Source: Gemmatimonadaceae bacterium (GTDB taxonomy: Bacteria; Gemmatimonadota; Gemmatimonadetes; Gemmatimonadales; Gemmatimonadaceae). From it: a DNA stretch of 39,583 nucleotides. Below the pieces are notes generated by a model. It saw only the letters and a program-made list of their open reading frames with translations. It was not told where the DNA came from and searched no databases. The stretch is taken from assembly GCA_017881585.1 (NCBI GenBank), contig JADGQS010000012.1, forward strand, positions 1 to 39,583, given 5' to 3'. A program made the translations under genes and the position numbers. Positions 15,338-24,194 of this stretch are shown here, one piece after another; position 1 is the first letter of the stretch; every line of letters starts with the position of its first letter.

Positions 15338-16816
15338 GTGGCACAGTTCCCGAACACCCTCGGCGCCCTCAAGCGCTCTGCATTTGCCTCCCCCGAGCGC
15401 CAGCATCGCTCGGTCAAGGACGAGATTCGCACCAATCTTCTCGCGCGCCTCGCGACCGGCGGCCCGCTGTTCGAGGGCGTCCTCGGCTACGACGAGACGG
15501 TGATGCCGCAGATCGTGAACGCGCTGCTCTCGCGGCACAACTTCATCCTGCTCGGGCTTCGCGGCCAGGCGAAGTCGCGCATCCTGCGTTCGCTCACCAC
15601 GCTGCTCGACGACACGATGCCGATCGTGGCCGGCAGCGAGATCAACGACTCGCCCTTTCGGCCGATTTCGAAATTCGCGCGCGACCTGCTCGCGACGGCC
15701 GGCGACGACACGCCGGTCGCGTGGGTGGGCCGCGACCAGCGCTTCGTGGAAAAGCTCGCGACTCCCGACGTGACCGTCGCCGACCTCATCGGCGACCTCG
15801 ATCCGATCAAGGCCGCACGGGGCGGGCACATCCTCTCCGACGAGCTCACGATCCACTACGGCATGCTCCCGCGCGCCAACCGCGGCATCTTCGCGCTCAA
15901 CGAGCTGCCGGATCTCGCGGGCAAGGTGCAGGTGGGGCTGTTCAACATCATGCAGGAAGGCGACGTCCAGATCAAAGGATATCCGGTGCGTCTTCAGCTC
16001 GACGTGCTGCTCTGCTTCACCGCGAATCCGGAGGACTACACGGCGCGCGGCAAAATCATCACGCCGCTGAAGGACCGCATCGGCAGCGAGATCATCACGC
16101 ACTACCCCGAGGAAGTGGAGCTCGGCATCGCCATCACGAAGCAGGAGGCGTGGACGGCGCGGGGCCCGAAGCCCGCGCGGATTCCGCCGCTGCTCGCCGA
16201 GCTGGTGGAGCGCATCGCTTTCGAGGCGCGCACCGACAAGCGCATCGACCGCCGCTCGGGCGTCTCGCAGCGCCTGCCGATCAGCGTGCTCGAGAACGTG
16301 GTCTCGAACGCCGAGCGGCGCGCGTTGCGACTTGGCGAGCGGGATGTCGAGCCGCGGCTCGCCGACGTGTACGCGGCGCTCCCCGCGATCACCGGAAAGA
16401 TCGAGCTCGAGTACGAGGGCGAGCTGGTCGGCGGAGCCGCGATCGCACGCGATCTCATCCGGCGCGCGGCCGACGCCACGCTGAAGGCGCACGCGCCGCA
16501 CGCGGACACCGACGACATCGTGATGTGGTTCGACGGCGGCGGCGCGCTGCAGGTGACCGACGAGGCGCTGTCCGGCACGCTGCGCGCGGCGTTCGAGACG
16601 GTGCCGGGACTGCTCGCCCTCGTGATCGAGCACGACCTCGCGAGCGAGCGCGACGACGCGCTCGTGGCCGGGGCGTGCGAACTCGTGCTCGAGGCGCTGG
16701 TCGCGCGGCGGAAGATCTCGCGCAACGACGCCGGCTCGTACGGACGCGCGGCACGTGACGAGCCGCGCCGCCGGCGCGCCGGCGGCGAGGAGCCGATGGG
16801 CGGGATGTCGGCCTAG
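15338..16816 (+). CDS. Magnesium chelatase ChlI/MoxR-type AAA+ ATPase
   Basis: A 492-residue AAA+ ATPase. Walker A is LLGLRGQAKSRI (about residues 71-82). The Walker B strand reads GIFALNELPDL, with Asn where Asp is usual before the catalytic Glu. Sensor 1 is LLCFTANPEDYTARGKIITPLKDRIG. The C-terminal 200 residues are helical lid and extension. ATPases of this class remodel partner proteins and usually act with a VWA-domain protein; one lies 4 kb downstream at 20772. The gene starts with GTG. TAGATT at 15306-15311 may be its -10 box. It ends three bases before the hybrid kinase, so the two are probably co-transcribed. Not a photosynthetic Mg-chelatase on this evidence: no bch genes are seen. 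Confidence 0.8.
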   Translation: MAQFPNTLGALKRSAFASPERQHRSVKDEIRTNLLARLATGGPLFEGVLGYDETVMPQIVNALLSRHNFILLGLRGQAKSRILRSLTTLLDDTMPIVAGSEINDSPFRPISKFARDLLATAGDDTPVAWVGRDQRFVEKLATPDVTVADLIGDLDPIKAARGGHILSDELTIHYGMLPRANRGIFALNELPDLAGKVQVGLFNIMQEGDVQIKGYPVRLQLDVLLCFTANPEDYTARGKIITPLKDRIGSEIITHYPEEVELGIAITKQEAWTARGPKPARIPPLLAELVERIAFEARTDKRIDRRSGVSQRLPISVLENVVSNAERRALRLGERDVEPRLADVYAALPAITGKIELEYEGELVGGAAIARDLIRRAADATLKAHAPHADTDDIVMWFDGGGALQVTDEALSGTLRAAFETVPGLLALVIEHDLASERDDALVAGACELVLEALVARRKISRNDAGSYGRAARDEPRRRRAGGEEPMGGMSA

Positions 16817-16819
16817 CGC

Positions 16820-19432
16820 GTGCGGGCTCCCCGGCTCGGCATCCGCGCGCGTCTCACGCTCCTGACGCTGGCGCTGCTCACACCGATGGCGGCCATCGCC
16901 ATCTGGCATTTCTCCGAGGAGCGCGCGGATTCGAGGTCGCGCGTCGAGGAACGCACCGCCGAAGTCGCCCGGCTCATCGCGTCGCGCGCGGACGAGTTCG
17001 TCCTGCGCACGGAGGAGTCGCTCGAGGCGGTCGCCTTGATGGTGCGCGTGGATCCACCGGACATCCCGTACAACGACAGCCTCCTGACCGCGTTCGACGA
17101 CCGGACGGTGCGCACCCTCGGCACGCTGAACGTGCAGCTCGCGGGCGGAGGCAACATCGGCGCATCACACGCACCCGCCGGTGCGAATCGCGCCTTTTCG
17201 CTCGCGGACCGCCGCTATTACACGGAGGCGCTGCGGACCGGGGCGTTTGCCGTCGGCGAGCCCGTTCGCTCCAGGCCCGACTCGACGCGATGGATGGTCG
17301 GCTACGGACTGCCGATTCGCGGGCGGTCCGGAAAGTTCGTGGCGGTCGCGCACGAGTCGTACTGGCTCGACTCGCTGGGCTACATGGCCGACGCGGGCAC
17401 GCTCCCGGCGGGCTCTGTCGTCACCGTCCTCGACCTGCGCGGCCGGATCGTATTTCGCTCCGCCGAGTCGAAGAAATACGTCGGCCAGGACGAACGCGCG
17501 CTTGCCGGCTTCCGCGAGATGAAGTCGACACCGCGCGGCACGAGGACGAACGTTAGCGAGCTCGACGGCGTGGAACGGGTCAGGTCCTGGGAGCGCATCG
17601 GCCGCGCACCGTGGGTCGTCATCGTCGCCATCGGGACCACCGAGGCAATATTGCAGCAGTCGGCGCGATCGCGCCGCGAACTGCTCGCGATCGTCTTGAC
17701 GGTCGCGCTCGCCCTCCTCGTTGCCGCGCTCGTCGCCGGCCGCATCAGCCGGCCGATCATCGCGCTCACCGCGGATGCGCAGGCGATCGCGGGGGGCGAC
17801 CTCGCGCGGCGCGGGTCGGTGACGAGCACGAGCGAAGTCGGCACACTCGCGGTCGCGTTCAACCAGATGGCGGAGACCGTCGAGTCGCAGACGAAGGCGC
17901 TCACGGAAAACGAGCGGCGCTACCGCCTCGTGTTCGAGGGGAATCCGCTGCCGATGTGGATCTGGGAAGTCTCCACCCGCAAGTTCCTCGCCGCGAACGA
18001 CGCGGCCATCGACCGGTTTGGATACTCGCTCGACGAGTTCCTGTCGATGACGGCCCGCGACGTGCGCCCCCCGGGCGACGTGCCGCACTTCGAGGAACTC
18101 GCGAGCGGGCCCGTCGTGCGGCAAAATGACGCCGGGGTCTTGACCTACCGCGTGAAGTCCGGTGAAACGTTCGAGGCCGAGATCCACGCCTCGCCGATCG
18201 TCTGGGGAGGCCGCGAGTCGTACCTCGTCGTGATCAACGACATCTCGGAACGCCATCGCGCCGAAACAGCGCTCGCGGCGTCGCAGGCGCAGTTACGGCA
18301 GATGCAGAAGATCGAGGCGGTCGGCAGCCTCGCCGCCGGCATCGCGCACGACTTCAACAACCTGCTCACCGCCATCCTCGGCAGCATTGAGCTCGCGATC
18401 TCGTCGCTCCCCGAGGAGCACGAGGCGACCGACGAACTGCGCCACGCGCGCGGTTCCGCGATGCGTGCGACGGACCTGACCAAGCGCCTGCTGACCTTCT
18501 CGCGGCAGAAAGTCTCCGCGCCGATGCTGGTCGATATGCGCGACATCGTCCGCGGCATGCAGCCGCTCCTCGTGCGGACGCTCGGCGAGCAGGTGAAGCT
18601 CGAGCTGCGCCTCGACCGCGCGCCGTGCACCGTGCGCGCCGACCCGAGCCAGCTCGAGCAGGTCGTGCTCAACCTGCTCGTGAACGCGCGCGACGCCATG
18701 CCCAACGGCGGCTCCGCGGTGATCCATGTGCACACGCTCGCGACGGATTCCGCGCCCTCGGGCCTCGCGCCGGGGCGCTGGGTCCTTCTCGCCGTCGCCG
18801 ACAACGGGATGGGGATGGATGCGGCAACCGCGGAGCGAGCGTTCGAACCGTTCTTCACCACAAAGGAACGCGGCAAGGGCACCGGCCTCGGCTTGTCGAT
18901 GGTCTTCAGCATCGTGCAGGCGGCCGGCGGCCAGGTGAGACTGCAGTCGAAGGTCGACGAGGGGACGACGCTGAGAGTGTACTTCCCGCTCTGCGCGGGC
19001 GAGCCCGTGCCACGTGTCACGCCCTCGCGCGGCACGGACACCGTCGGCGGCGACGAGTCGGTGCTGCTCGTCGAGGACGACGACGCCGTGCGCCGCGTGA
19101 CCGCGCGCATGCTCGAGGGGCTGGGCTTCCGCGTCATCGCCGCAGCCGGACCGAGGCAGGCGCTCGACCTGGCGCGCGATCACATCGGCACGATCGACGT
19201 GCTGCTCTCCGACGTGATCATGCCCGGAATCAACGGCCGAGAGCTGGCCGAGGCCGTCCATAAACTCCGCCCTGGAATGAAAGTCGTCTTCGTGTCGGGC
19301 TATACGGACGACGTCGCGCTTCTGCAGCAGCTGCGCGCCAAGACGCTGTTCTTCCTGCAGAAGCCGTTCACGGCGCCGGCTTTGGGCCAGATGATCCGGT
19401 CGGCACTCGACGCGCCGATGGACGAGAACTGA
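16820..19432 (+). CDS. Hybrid sensor histidine kinase/response regulator
   Basis: An 870-residue membrane sensor. Order of parts: TM1 (about 11-30), periplasmic double-Cache-like sensor (about 33-280), TM2 (about 287-308), HAMP (309-361), PAS (364-480), HisKA with phospho-acceptor His510 in AAGIAHDFNNLL, HATPase (about 604-725, with DNGMGM and GTGLGLSM), and a receiver domain (about 748-866) with phospho-acceptor Asp798 in LLSDVIMPGINGREL and Lys848 in FLQKPF. All phospho-transfer residues are intact. No DNA-binding output is attached and no response regulator gene is adjacent. Starts with GTG three bases after the ATPase stop. Cache sensors often bind small organic acids or amino acids; the ligand is unknown. 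Confidence 0.92.
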   Translation: MRAPRLGIRARLTLLTLALLTPMAAIAIWHFSEERADSRSRVEERTAEVARLIASRADEFVLRTEESLEAVALMVRVDPPDIPYNDSLLTAFDDRTVRTLGTLNVQLAGGGNIGASHAPAGANRAFSLADRRYYTEALRTGAFAVGEPVRSRPDSTRWMVGYGLPIRGRSGKFVAVAHESYWLDSLGYMADAGTLPAGSVVTVLDLRGRIVFRSAESKKYVGQDERALAGFREMKSTPRGTRTNVSELDGVERVRSWERIGRAPWVVIVAIGTTEAILQQSARSRRELLAIVLTVALALLVAALVAGRISRPIIALTADAQAIAGGDLARRGSVTSTSEVGTLAVAFNQMAETVESQTKALTENERRYRLVFEGNPLPMWIWEVSTRKFLAANDAAIDRFGYSLDEFLSMTARDVRPPGDVPHFEELASGPVVRQNDAGVLTYRVKSGETFEAEIHASPIVWGGRESYLVVINDISERHRAETALAASQAQLRQMQKIEAVGSLAAGIAHDFNNLLTAILGSIELAISSLPEEHEATDELRHARGSAMRATDLTKRLLTFSRQKVSAPMLVDMRDIVRGMQPLLVRTLGEQVKLELRLDRAPCTVRADPSQLEQVVLNLLVNARDAMPNGGSAVIHVHTLATDSAPSGLAPGRWVLLAVADNGMGMDAATAERAFEPFFTTKERGKGTGLGLSMVFSIVQAAGGQVRLQSKVDEGTTLRVYFPLCAGEPVPRVTPSRGTDTVGGDESVLLVEDDDAVRRVTARMLEGLGFRVIAAAGPRQALDLARDHIGTIDVLLSDVIMPGINGRELAEAVHKLRPGMKVVFVSGYTDDVALLQQLRAKTLFFLQKPFTAPALGQMIRSALDAPMDEN

Positions 19433-19433
19433 T

Positions 19434-20702
19434 TCACGCCCGCCGCAACTCTCCGTACCGGTGAAATGCCCACGCCGTGAACACCACCATCGGCGCCGCC
19501 ATCATGCCGATCGCCCGGCTCGCCCCCACGTATGACGCGATCCATCCGCCGATGAACGATCCCACCGGGTTCATCCCGATGTACACCATCACGTAGATCG
19601 CCATCACGCGGCCGCGCAGCGCATTGGGCACACGCTGCTGCAGCAGCGTGTTGATCAGCGCGTTGTTCGTGATCACCGCGAGTCCGGTCACGAACAGCAT
19701 CGTGCCGCAGAACACCACGGAGTGCGACAGCGAGAACGCGAGGATCGCGATGCCCAGCCCGAGCGAGCTGACCGTCAGCGTGCGGCCACGCTTCAGCTTG
19801 CCTCCCTGCGACGCGATCGCGAGCGCACCGAGAAGGGCGCCCACGCCATAGCAGGTCATCAGCAGCCCGTAGCCCGACACGTCGAGGTGCAGCTGGTCGC
19901 GAGCCACGACCGGCAGCAGCGTCAGGATGGGGACGCTGAGCACCGAGAACACGGCCACGATCCGCATGAGGATCCACATGATCCGGTCGTTGCGCACGTA
20001 GCGCAACGCCTCGTGAATGCTCTCGAGCGCCGACGGATGCGCGATCCCGGGCGTCCTCAATTCGCGCGCGGGCAGGCGGATCATCGCGAGCCCGATCAGC
20101 ACGGCGAGATAACTGAGCGCGTTGAAACCGAAGCACCACGAGAGGCCGAGCGACGCGATCACGACCGCGGCGACCGTGGGTCCGAGGATTCGCGCGAGGT
20201 TGAACCCGCCCGAGTTCAGTGCGATCGCGTCGAGCAGGTCGTCTTTCACGACGAGATCGATGATCAGCGACTGCCGCGCGGGGATCTCGACGGACGAAAG
20301 CACGCCGCCGAACAGCACCAGTGCGAGCAGCCAGTCGATCGTGATGCGACCGGACCACGCGAAGCCCCACAGCACCGACGCCTCGACCAGCATCAGGGTC
20401 TGCGCGATGCGCACCACGCGAAGCTTGTCCGAGCGGTCGGCGAGCACGCCGGACGGAAGCGAAAAGAGCAGGATCGGAAGCGTGCCGGCCGCCGCGACGA
20501 GCCCCACCATGAACGCGCTGTTGGTCAGCTCGAGGGCGAGCCAACCCGTCGCCACCTGCTGCATCCACGTTCCCACCAGCGAGATCGTCTGCCCGAACCA
20601 GAACAGCCTGAAATTCCGGTGCCTGGCAAGCGTGCGAAACGGGTTTGCACTTCGAACGGCGGTTCCCATTAGCTCTGAAGATCGCGGATCACGCACTTTC
20701 AT
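19434..20702 (-). CDS. MFS transporter, EntS/DUF894-like exporter
   Basis: A 422-residue, 12-helix major facilitator. The N-terminus FRTLARHRNFRLFWFGQTIS followed by LVGTWMQQVATGWLALELTNS is typical of the MFS_3/EntS-like group. The loop 2-3 signature is SGVLADRSDKLRVVRIAQ, and a second-half copy is GALAIASQGGKLKRGRTL. Members of this group export siderophores or drugs; the substrate here is not evident. The start used is the ATG at 20702; a second ATG eleven codons on (20669) is equally possible because neither has a clear ribosome binding site. It converges on the kinase with one base between the stops, and is divergent from the VWA gene across 69 bases. Confidence 0.85.
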   Translation of the reverse strand: MKVRDPRSSELMGTAVRSANPFRTLARHRNFRLFWFGQTISLVGTWMQQVATGWLALELTNSAFMVGLVAAAGTLPILLFSLPSGVLADRSDKLRVVRIAQTLMLVEASVLWGFAWSGRITIDWLLALVLFGGVLSSVEIPARQSLIIDLVVKDDLLDAIALNSGGFNLARILGPTVAAVVIASLGLSWCFGFNALSYLAVLIGLAMIRLPARELRTPGIAHPSALESIHEALRYVRNDRIMWILMRIVAVFSVLSVPILTLLPVVARDQLHLDVSGYGLLMTCYGVGALLGALAIASQGGKLKRGRTLTVSSLGLGIAILAFSLSHSVVFCGTMLFVTGLAVITNNALINTLLQQRVPNALRGRVMAIYVMVYIGMNPVGSFIGGWIASYVGASRAIGMMAAPMVVFTAWAFHRYGELRRA

Positions 20703-20771
20703 TGCAGTGGGAGTCGCCCCGTTCGTTGCATGTCAACGCGCCCCGCCCTTTATTGCACTCCGGAGGCAGCG

Positions 20772-22052
20772 ATGCGATCTCATACCTACACAAAGTTCAG
20801 CCCCGCGATGGGAGACGCCGTCGATCTCCAGTCGCTGCTCGACAACCTGGCCGACTTTCTCCTCCAGTCGGGATTCGCCGGCGGGACGCAGTTCCATCCG
20901 TTCTGGGGCGAGACCGGCGACGACGCGGATCATTCGCTCGACGCGCTCAAGCAGGCCATTCTCGACGCGCTGGTCAAGAGCGGACAGTTTACGCCCGAAA
21001 TGCTCGACGCGCTTCGCGGCGACGGCGACGACCTCTCCGAGCAGAAGCTCGCCGAGATGCTCGACAGCATCGTGAAGCGCCTGATCGAGGAGGGCTATCT
21101 CAACCTCGACAAGCCGCCGGAGATGCCCGCGGGCCACCAGAATGTCACCGGCCCGGGTGGCCTCGCCCAGGCCGCCGCGCGCGACGTGCAGTTCAACCTT
21201 ACCGACAAAGGCGTCGACTTCCTCGGCTACAAGGCGCTCCGCGGAATCCTCTCGTCGCTCGGCAAGTCGAGCTTCGGCTCGCACGACACGGCCTACCTCG
21301 CCACCGGCATCGAATCGGACGGCTGGAGCAAGCCGTACGAATTCGGCGACACCCTCAACATCGACGTGAACGAGACGCTGAAGAACGCGCTGGTGCGCAA
21401 CGGCAATCTCGACGTTCCCATAGACCTCGACTACGGCGACCTGATGGTGCGCCAGGCCGAGTACCGCTCGAGCTGCGCGACGGTCCTCATGCTGGACTGC
21501 TCGCACTCGATGGTGCTCTACGGCGAGGACCGGTTCACACCGGCGAAGAAGGTCGCGCTCGCCCTCACGCACCTCATCCGGACGCAGTTTCCGGGCGACA
21601 CGCTGAAGGTCGTGCTCTTCCACGATTCCGCCGAGGAGATTCCGCTCGCCGCGCTCGCCGGCGCTCAGGTGGGCCCGTACCATACGAACACCGCGGAGGG
21701 TCTCAAGCTCGCCCGTAGACTCTTGCTCGCGCAGAAGAAGGACATGCGGCAGATCGTGATGATCACCGACGGCAAGCCGAGCGCGCTCACGATGCCCGAT
21801 GGCAGACTCTACAAGAACTCCATGGGACTGGATGCCTACGTCCTGCAAGAAACGCTGAAGGAAGTCACCGACTGCCGCCGCTCGGGGATCATGATCAACA
21901 CGTTCATGCTCGCGCGCGACCGCGCGCTGGTGGAGTTCGTGAAGATGGTGTCGAGCATCACGCGCGGCCGCGCATACTTCACGAACACGATGACGCTCGG
22001 CCAGTTCATCCTCATGGATTTCCTGAAGCGCAAGACGCGGACCGTCTCCTGA
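20772..22052 (+). CDS. VWA (von Willebrand factor A) domain protein
   Basis: A 426-residue cytoplasmic protein. The first 230 residues are acidic and helical with no recognised domain. The C-terminal half is a VWA domain with an intact metal-ion-dependent adhesion site: DCSHS (residues 242-246), the Thr in [10 protein letters not shown], and ITDGKPS. The start at 20772 has GGAGG at 20762-20766 with a five-base spacer; an ATG at 20730 is in frame but lacks this. The stop overlaps the nickel/cobalt permease start (TGATG). VWA proteins of this type usually work with AAA+ ATPases of the ChlI/MoxR class, such as the one at 15338. The coupling to a Ni/Co permease points to metal insertion, which is inference. 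Confidence 0.82.
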   Translation: MRSHTYTKFSPAMGDAVDLQSLLDNLADFLLQSGFAGGTQFHPFWGETGDDADHSLDALKQAILDALVKSGQFTPEMLDALRGDGDDLSEQKLAEMLDSIVKRLIEEGYLNLDKPPEMPAGHQNVTGPGGLAQAAARDVQFNLTDKGVDFLGYKALRGILSSLGKSSFGSHDTAYLATGIESDGWSKPYEFGDTLNIDVNETLKNALVRNGNLDVPIDLDYGDLMVRQAEYRSSCATVLMLDCSHSMVLYGEDRFTPAKKVALALTHLIRTQFPGDTLKVVLFHDSAEEIPLAALAGAQVGPYHTNTAEGLKLARRLLLAQKKDMRQIVMITDGKPSALTMPDGRLYKNSMGLDAYVLQETLKEVTDCRRSGIMINTFMLARDRALVEFVKMVSSITRGRAYFTNTMTLGQFILMDFLKRKTRTVS

Positions 22053-22723
22053 TGCCGGGCGGTCTCAGCGCGCTCTCGGCCGCCGTGCTCGGCTTCCTGC
22101 TCGGGCTCAAGCATGCGACCGACGCCGACCACGTCGTCGCGATCACGACGATCGTCTCGCGCGAGCGCAGCTTTCGCCGCGCCGCGTGGATCGGCGGCCT
22201 TTGGGGCATCGGCCACTCGCTGACGGTGTTCCTCGTGGGCGGCGCGCTCGTGGTGTTCCGCATCGCGATGCCGCCGCGTGTCGGGCTGGCGCTCGAGTTC
22301 GGCGTGGCATTGATGCTGATCTTGCTCGGATTCAGCAATCTCCGTCCCTCGGGTCCGGCCGCACCGCACTCGCACGACGTTCCGGCGCGATTCAACGGGA
22401 TCCGGCCGGTCGTGATCGGCATCGTGCACGGCCTCGCGGGCTCGGCGGCCGCGGCGCTGCTGGTGCTCGCCGCGATTCCGGAGACCGCGTACGCGCTCGC
22501 GTACCTGTTCATCTTCGGCGTCGGCACGATCGCGGGGATGACGCTGATCACGGCGATGCTGGCGGTGCCGTCGGTGTACGCGGCCGACCGCGTGGTGCGG
22601 CTGCAGCGCGGAATCCGGTTCGCGGCCGGCGCGCTGAGCCTCGTGTTCGGCATCGTCGTTGCGCGCGCGATCATCGTCGACGGCGGGCTGTTCTCGGCCA
22701 CGACAAACTGGACTCCGAAGTAG
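22052..22723 (+). CDS. Nickel/cobalt transporter, NiCoT (HoxN/NixA) related
   Basis: A 223-residue permease with about six membrane helices. The first helix carries the NiCoT signature H-x4-D-H (LGLKHATDADHVVAITTI, His21, Asp26 and His27), the metal selectivity motif. Further matches are GLWGIGHSLTV and IVHGLAGSAAAAL. It is shorter than typical HoxN/NixA proteins (about 330-370 residues), with the cytoplasmic loop after LRPSG reduced, closer to the small UreH/NiCoT-like forms. Translation is coupled to the VWA gene. Cobalt would serve cobalamin (compare the adenosyltransferase at 4259) and nickel would serve urease or hydrogenase; no such enzyme is in the window. Confidence 0.85.
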   Translation: MPGGLSALSAAVLGFLLGLKHATDADHVVAITTIVSRERSFRRAAWIGGLWGIGHSLTVFLVGGALVVFRIAMPPRVGLALEFGVALMLILLGFSNLRPSGPAAPHSHDVPARFNGIRPVVIGIVHGLAGSAAAALLVLAAIPETAYALAYLFIFGVGTIAGMTLITAMLAVPSVYAADRVVRLQRGIRFAAGALSLVFGIVVARAIIVDGGLFSATTNWTPK

Positions 22724-22740
22724 ACAAACGCTGGTCCCCT

Positions 22741-22800
22741 CACGCCTCGCGCGTCACACTTCGCCAGATCGCCGCTCACTCGTCACTCGTCGCCGTTTGG
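22741..22800. repeat. Copy of the dispersed CCAGATCGCC intergenic element
   Basis: CTTCGCCAGATCGCC at 22759-22773 continues with repeated CTCACTCGTC words to CGCCGTTTGG. It aligns over about 42 bases with 7324-7365 without gaps and with few mismatches. It fills the space between two convergent genes. Confidence 0.7.
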
Positions 22801-22801
22801 C

Positions 22802-23464
22802 TCACGGCACCCTCCACCGTCCCGTGTCGAGCCAGTGCGGCCGCGGCAGCGCGGCGCCGCCCCAGAGCGCGGTGAGCCGCAGCGCGACGATCACGAGCAC
22901 GGAGGCGCCGACGCATACCGCTTCGTTCGCTCCAAGCGCGCGCAGCGCGAGGTACGCGGCGGCCCCCGCGAGTGCTGCCGTCGCATGCAGCGTCCCGTGC
23001 TTGAACAGCGCCGGAATCTCGATGATGATCAGATCACGCATCACGCCGCCGCCGGTCCCGGTGACGACCCCCAGCAGCGCGCAGATGATCGCCGGCATGC
23101 CGGCCTTCGCCGCGAGCGCGGTTCCCGAGATGGTGAAGAATCCGAGCCCGAGCGCGTCGATGATGTCTGCCCGCGCGACGAGAGTGCTGCTCCACACGTA
23201 AAGGCGCCGGCTGTACACGAACGGCACGCAGAGCGCGAGCACGATCACAAGGTATTCCCAGCGCTCGACCCAGAAAAACGGCCGGCGGTCGAGCAGCAGG
23301 TCGCGAATCGTGCCGCCGCCGAACGAGGTCACGAGCGCCAGCGCATACACGCCGACGAAGTCCATCTCCTTCTTCGCCGCCGTGATCATCGCCGAGAGCG
23401 CGGTGACGATGACGGCGGATCCCTCGAGGAGCAGACTCGGACTGATGTGGGTGAAGGCGCCCAT
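22802..23464 (-). CDS. TRIC-type cation channel family protein (UPF0126)
   Basis: A 220-residue membrane protein with about seven helices built from two repeats. Each repeat carries the family signature: TSFGGGTIRDLLLDRRPFFW in the first and TGTGGGVMRDLIIIEIPALF in the second. This is the YicG/UPF0126 family, whose bacterial members are structurally TRIC-like trimeric cation channels; some are also proposed glycine transporters. The start at 23464 is supported by the family N-terminus; longer readings run into the divergent mutY. TATGTT lies six bases upstream of the ATG and no ribosome binding site is seen. Confidence 0.88.
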   Translation of the reverse strand: MGAFTHISPSLLLEGSAVIVTALSAMITAAKKEMDFVGVYALALVTSFGGGTIRDLLLDRRPFFWVERWEYLVIVLALCVPFVYSRRLYVWSSTLVARADIIDALGLGFFTISGTALAAKAGMPAIICALLGVVTGTGGGVMRDLIIIEIPALFKHGTLHATAALAGAAAYLALRALGANEAVCVGASVLVIVALRLTALWGGAALPRPHWLDTGRWRVP

Positions 23465-23470
23465 GCGGGA

Positions 23471-23476
23471 AACATA
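23471..23476 (-). promoter_or_regulatory. Candidate -10 hexamer (TATGTT) of the TRIC gene
   Basis: On the minus strand TATGTT is separated from the ATG at 23464 by six bases (TCCCGC), with no Shine-Dalgarno sequence. It matches the arrangement seen before four other genes. Confidence 0.35.
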
Positions 23477-23525
23477 CGCGGAGTGCGCTCCTCCGCGCCC
23501 GGCTGTCGTTAGCTTCTCTCGCCAG

Positions 23526-24194
23526 ATGCCATTGAAACCCATCGCCCCCGCCGCGCGCGCGGCGTTCGGTCGCCGGCTGCGCGCCTGGTACCGCCGCAAT
23601 CATCGCGACCTGCCGTGGCGGAAGACGCGCGATCCGTACCGAGTGCTCGTCTCCGAGCTGATGCTCCAGCAGACGCAGGTCTCGCGCGTGCTCGAGTTCT
23701 ATGCGCGGTTCATCGAACGATTCCCGACGATGCAGCACCTCGCGGACGCGCGCCCGAAGCGCGTGATGGAATCGTGGGAAGGACTCGGGTACTACGCACG
23801 GGCGCGAAACCTGCACAAGCTGGCGCGGCACGTGACTCGCGAAGGCGGACCGGGCGCGCTGCCATCGGAACCGACTGAGTTGCGCAAGCTGCCGGGGATC
23901 GGGGCATACACGGCGGGGGCGGTTGCGAGCTTCGCGTATGAAAAACGAGCGGCGCTCGTGGACACCAACGTGGCGCGGGTGTTATCGCGCGTGTTCGCGC
24001 CGAAGTTGAATCCCAAGCGGCCGCGGGATTTGAAGAAGCTCTGGGTGATCGCCGAACAGACGCTGCCGCGGACCGGGAAGACGGCGTGGACGCAGAATCA
24101 GGCGCTGATGGAACTCGGGGCGCTGGTCTGCACGGCTCGGCTCAAGCGTTGCGATGAATGTCCGCTCGCGAGGATGTGCAAGAGCGCGGAGTGA
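23526..24194 (+). CDS. mutY: A/G-specific adenine glycosylase, short form lacking the C-terminal domain
   Basis: A 222-residue base-excision-repair glycosylase that removes adenine paired with 8-oxoguanine. The catalytic Glu44 is in SELMLQQTQV, and the helix-hairpin-helix is LPGIGAYTAGAVASFAY with catalytic Asp146 in LVDTNVARVL. The [4Fe-4S] cluster ligands are Cys202, 209, 212 and 218 (C-x6-C-x2-C-x5-C). Standard MutY has about 350 residues with a NUDIX-like C-terminal domain that recognises 8-oxoguanine; here the protein stops four residues after the cluster, and no continuation is seen in any frame downstream. The ATG at 23526 lies 61 bases from the divergent TRIC gene. TAGCTT occurs ten bases before the start. 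Confidence 0.9.
   Translation: MPLKPIAPAARAAFGRRLRAWYRRNHRDLPWRKTRDPYRVLVSELMLQQTQVSRVLEFYARFIERFPTMQHLADARPKRVMESWEGLGYYARARNLHKLARHVTREGGPGALPSEPTELRKLPGIGAYTAGAVASFAYEKRAALVDTNVARVLSRVFAPKLNPKRPRDLKKLWVIAEQTLPRTGKTAWTQNQALMELGALVCTARLKRCDECPLARMCKSAE

Noticed and set aside
15338-16816. Photosynthetic Mg-chelatase subunit BchI
   Set aside because: The ATPase is longer, has an unusual Walker B and no bch or other pigment genes are in the window.
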